DNA of 35,218 bases, from positions 1 through 35,218 of the forward strand of contig JADGIG010000038.1 in assembly GCA_018985235.1 (NCBI GenBank), given 5' to 3'. This document shows, piece after piece, positions 34,336 to 35,218 of the stretch. Positions within the stretch are counted from its first letter, which is position 1; the number at the start of each line of letters is the position of its first letter. Position numbers and translations under genes: made by a program. The notes below the pieces were generated by a model, which searched no databases, had not been told where the DNA came from, and saw only the letters and a list, made by a program, of their open reading frames with translations. This DNA comes from Sanchytrium tribonematis. Taxonomy: Eukaryota > Sanchytriomycota > Sanchytriomycetes > Sanchytriales > Sanchytriaceae.

Positions 34336-35052
34336 TCAAGCCATATACAATACCGCCAAAGTTATGAATAATAGCAATCCGAATACTTTCAACAAAAGCG
34401 ACCTATTATTGCTGATCGAATTCATATAAGTTAAAAGCTCAGTATGTGCTCCTTCAATGTTGACATCCATTTCATCTATATTTGTATGTATTCTCTGTAT
34501 TTGTTCACGTTGTTGACTTAAGAGCTGGCCCAATTGTCCAAATACACTCGACAAATCTTGCAGAGTATTTTGGATCTGATTCATGGCTTCATCTTGCTGC
34601 GGTTCTTCTGGCATCAGTAATTGAACATGGTCGCCTTGAATTGGTGTGGTATCTTCAAAAGTGGTATTATCCATATAAGAATTTCTAGCAATCGATTTAT
34701 GGGTTTGCTGTTGCTGTTGCTTGGAAAGCAAATTTGCCAGTTGTTGAGAAGGCATTGCCAATTTACTTGTCAACAACTGGGAAACTTTTTGTTGTTCTTT
34801 ATTGCTACTGAGAGTATTCAATTGATTAATCTGACCATGTATTCCGTTTAACTGATGGGCAATTTGCTGCGTATTAAGATTGCCCTGCAACCCATTTTCA
34901 AGCTGTAATGTGATTTGCTCAATACTTTTTAAAATCAACTGAGCTGTTTTAATAAATTGGCTGCTTTCTCTGAATTCTTTTGTAATTGGCATGTGTTTTC
35001 TTCTTCTGTATAGATCGACTAAATTTCCAACTTGAGTAGTTTTGTTCTTCAT
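34336..35052 (-). CDS. SED5: Sed5/syntaxin-5 type Qa-SNARE
   Basis: The 238-residue protein starts with an Sed5-like segment (LVDLYRRRKHMPITKEFRES), then a helical N-domain and a Gln-rich stretch. The SNARE motif is QIQNTLQDLSSVFGQLGQLL followed by SQQREQIQRIHTNIDEMDVN, with glutamine at the central layer (Q of QQRE), and the tail ANTE-like EGAHTELLTYMNSISNNR leads to one C-terminal membrane anchor (LLLKVFGLLLFITLAVLYMA). QRIHTNIDEM instead of QRID.N is a mild divergence. Sed5 is the cis-Golgi Qa-SNARE for ER-Golgi transport. It is about 100 residues shorter than yeast Sed5 and is divergent to the 5S gene across 91 nt. Confidence 0.9.
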   Translation of the reverse strand: MKNKTTQVGNLVDLYRRRKHMPITKEFRESSQFIKTAQLILKSIEQITLQLENGLQGNLNTQQIAHQLNGIHGQINQLNTLSSNKEQQKVSQLLTSKLAMPSQQLANLLSKQQQQQTHKSIARNSYMDNTTFEDTTPIQGDHVQLLMPEEPQQDEAMNQIQNTLQDLSSVFGQLGQLLSQQREQIQRIHTNIDEMDVNIEGAHTELLTYMNSISNNRSLLLKVFGLLLFITLAVLYMA

Positions 35053-35143
35053 AATAATAATTGCTTGTAAGAAAAACTTTTTTCATGTTTCTTGATCGTA
35101 TGATAATTTTTTGGATATATTAATCTTGAGAACCATTATCAAT

Positions 35144-35218
35144 AGCTACGGCCATACACACCTGGAAACACCTGATCCTGTCAAATTTCAGAAGTTAAGC
35201 AGGTGCTGGCATGGTTAG
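35144..35218 (+). rRNA. 5S ribosomal RNA, 5' part
   Basis: The sequence from about 35144 has the 5S pattern: CTACGGCCATAC at the start, GAAACACCTGATCCTGTC in the middle and AGAAGTTAAGCAGGTGCTGG, which contains the A-block of the internal Pol III promoter, followed by GGTTAG. Conserved positions match eukaryotic and chytrid 5S. It is cut by the right edge at 75 nt of about 120. The 5' end is estimated from alignment by eye and may be off by one or two bases. The gene stands alone rather than in an rDNA repeat. Confidence 0.93.

Noticed and set aside
1..35218. tRNA genes, transposons, CRISPR arrays or long repeats
   Set aside because: No cloverleaf B-box in a gap, no transposase or reverse transcriptase frame and no repeated unit was seen; the Gln-rich runs in SED5 are coding low complexity.
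1..35218. Firm assignment to Rozella allomycis
   Set aside because: Gene content fits a rozellid, but NDUFS4 conflicts with the reported loss of complex I there, and no sequence comparison was possible.

Overview
The window is a very compact stretch of nuclear DNA from a zoosporic, fungus-like eukaryote. It is AT-rich and reads as 36 protein genes plus the first part of a 5S rRNA gene in 35.2 kb, about one gene per kilobase, with no gap longer than 190 nt. Fungal or holomycotan markers are Tim54, Ypi1, a NoxR-type TPR-PB1 protein, a Bem1-type SH3-PX-PB1 protein, Erd1 and a tyrosinase. IFT80 and enkurin imply a motile flagellum. Atp12 and NDUFS4 imply aerobic mitochondria with F1-ATPase and at least part of complex I. 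A rozellid/cryptomycotan, aphelid or other early-diverging flagellated fungus fits best; this is inference from gene content.

The main discovery is the introns. Nine genes are interrupted by ultrashort spliceosomal introns, seven of 19 nt and two of 20 nt. All nine fit one rigid template: GT plus 8 or 9 bases, then a YTNAY branch-type motif, then NNAG. The presumed branch A is always the sixth base from the 3' end. None has a length divisible by three, so every one breaks the reading frame if retained. The genes are SRP68, a stomatin-like gene, IFT80, an importin-alpha-like gene, a 5-phosphatase, one of two lipase paralogues, EMC2, PKA and ERD1. Joining across the introns restores family-consistent proteins.

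Layout. 1-6.4 kb: end of an unknown gene, EamA transporter, TRM10, ATP12, FolD, BRX1, SRP68. 6.5-12.9 kb: stomatin-like, IFT80, p47/Shp1-like, NoxR-like, importin-alpha-like. 12.9-17.9 kb: small unknown gene, WD40/inositol 5-phosphatase, YPI1, unknown coiled-coil gene, TIM54. 18-21.3 kb: tandem HSL-type hydrolases and EMC2. 21.4-25 kb: HIT protein, PKA catalytic subunit, NDUFS4, ERD1, enkurin. 25.2-30.4 kb: UTP25, small membrane protein, MOD5, ESF2, BEM1-like. 30.4-35.2 kb: YAR1-like/ACL4, TIM9, unknown membrane protein, tyrosinase, SED5, 5S rRNA.

Functional themes recur without operon-like order: ribosome assembly (BRX1, UTP25, ESF2, ACL4, YAR1-like), mitochondrial biogenesis (ATP12, TIM54, TIM9, NDUFS4), secretory pathway (SRP68, EMC2, ERD1, SED5), polarity and oxidase regulation (NoxR-like, BEM1-like) and the flagellum. 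Compaction is extreme. Convergent stop codons lie 0 to 31 nt apart, one divergent pair shares the bases CATG for both start codons, and several proteins are shorter than their usual family length. Many open frames run upstream of the first ATG into TTG or GTG codons; starts here were set at ATG.
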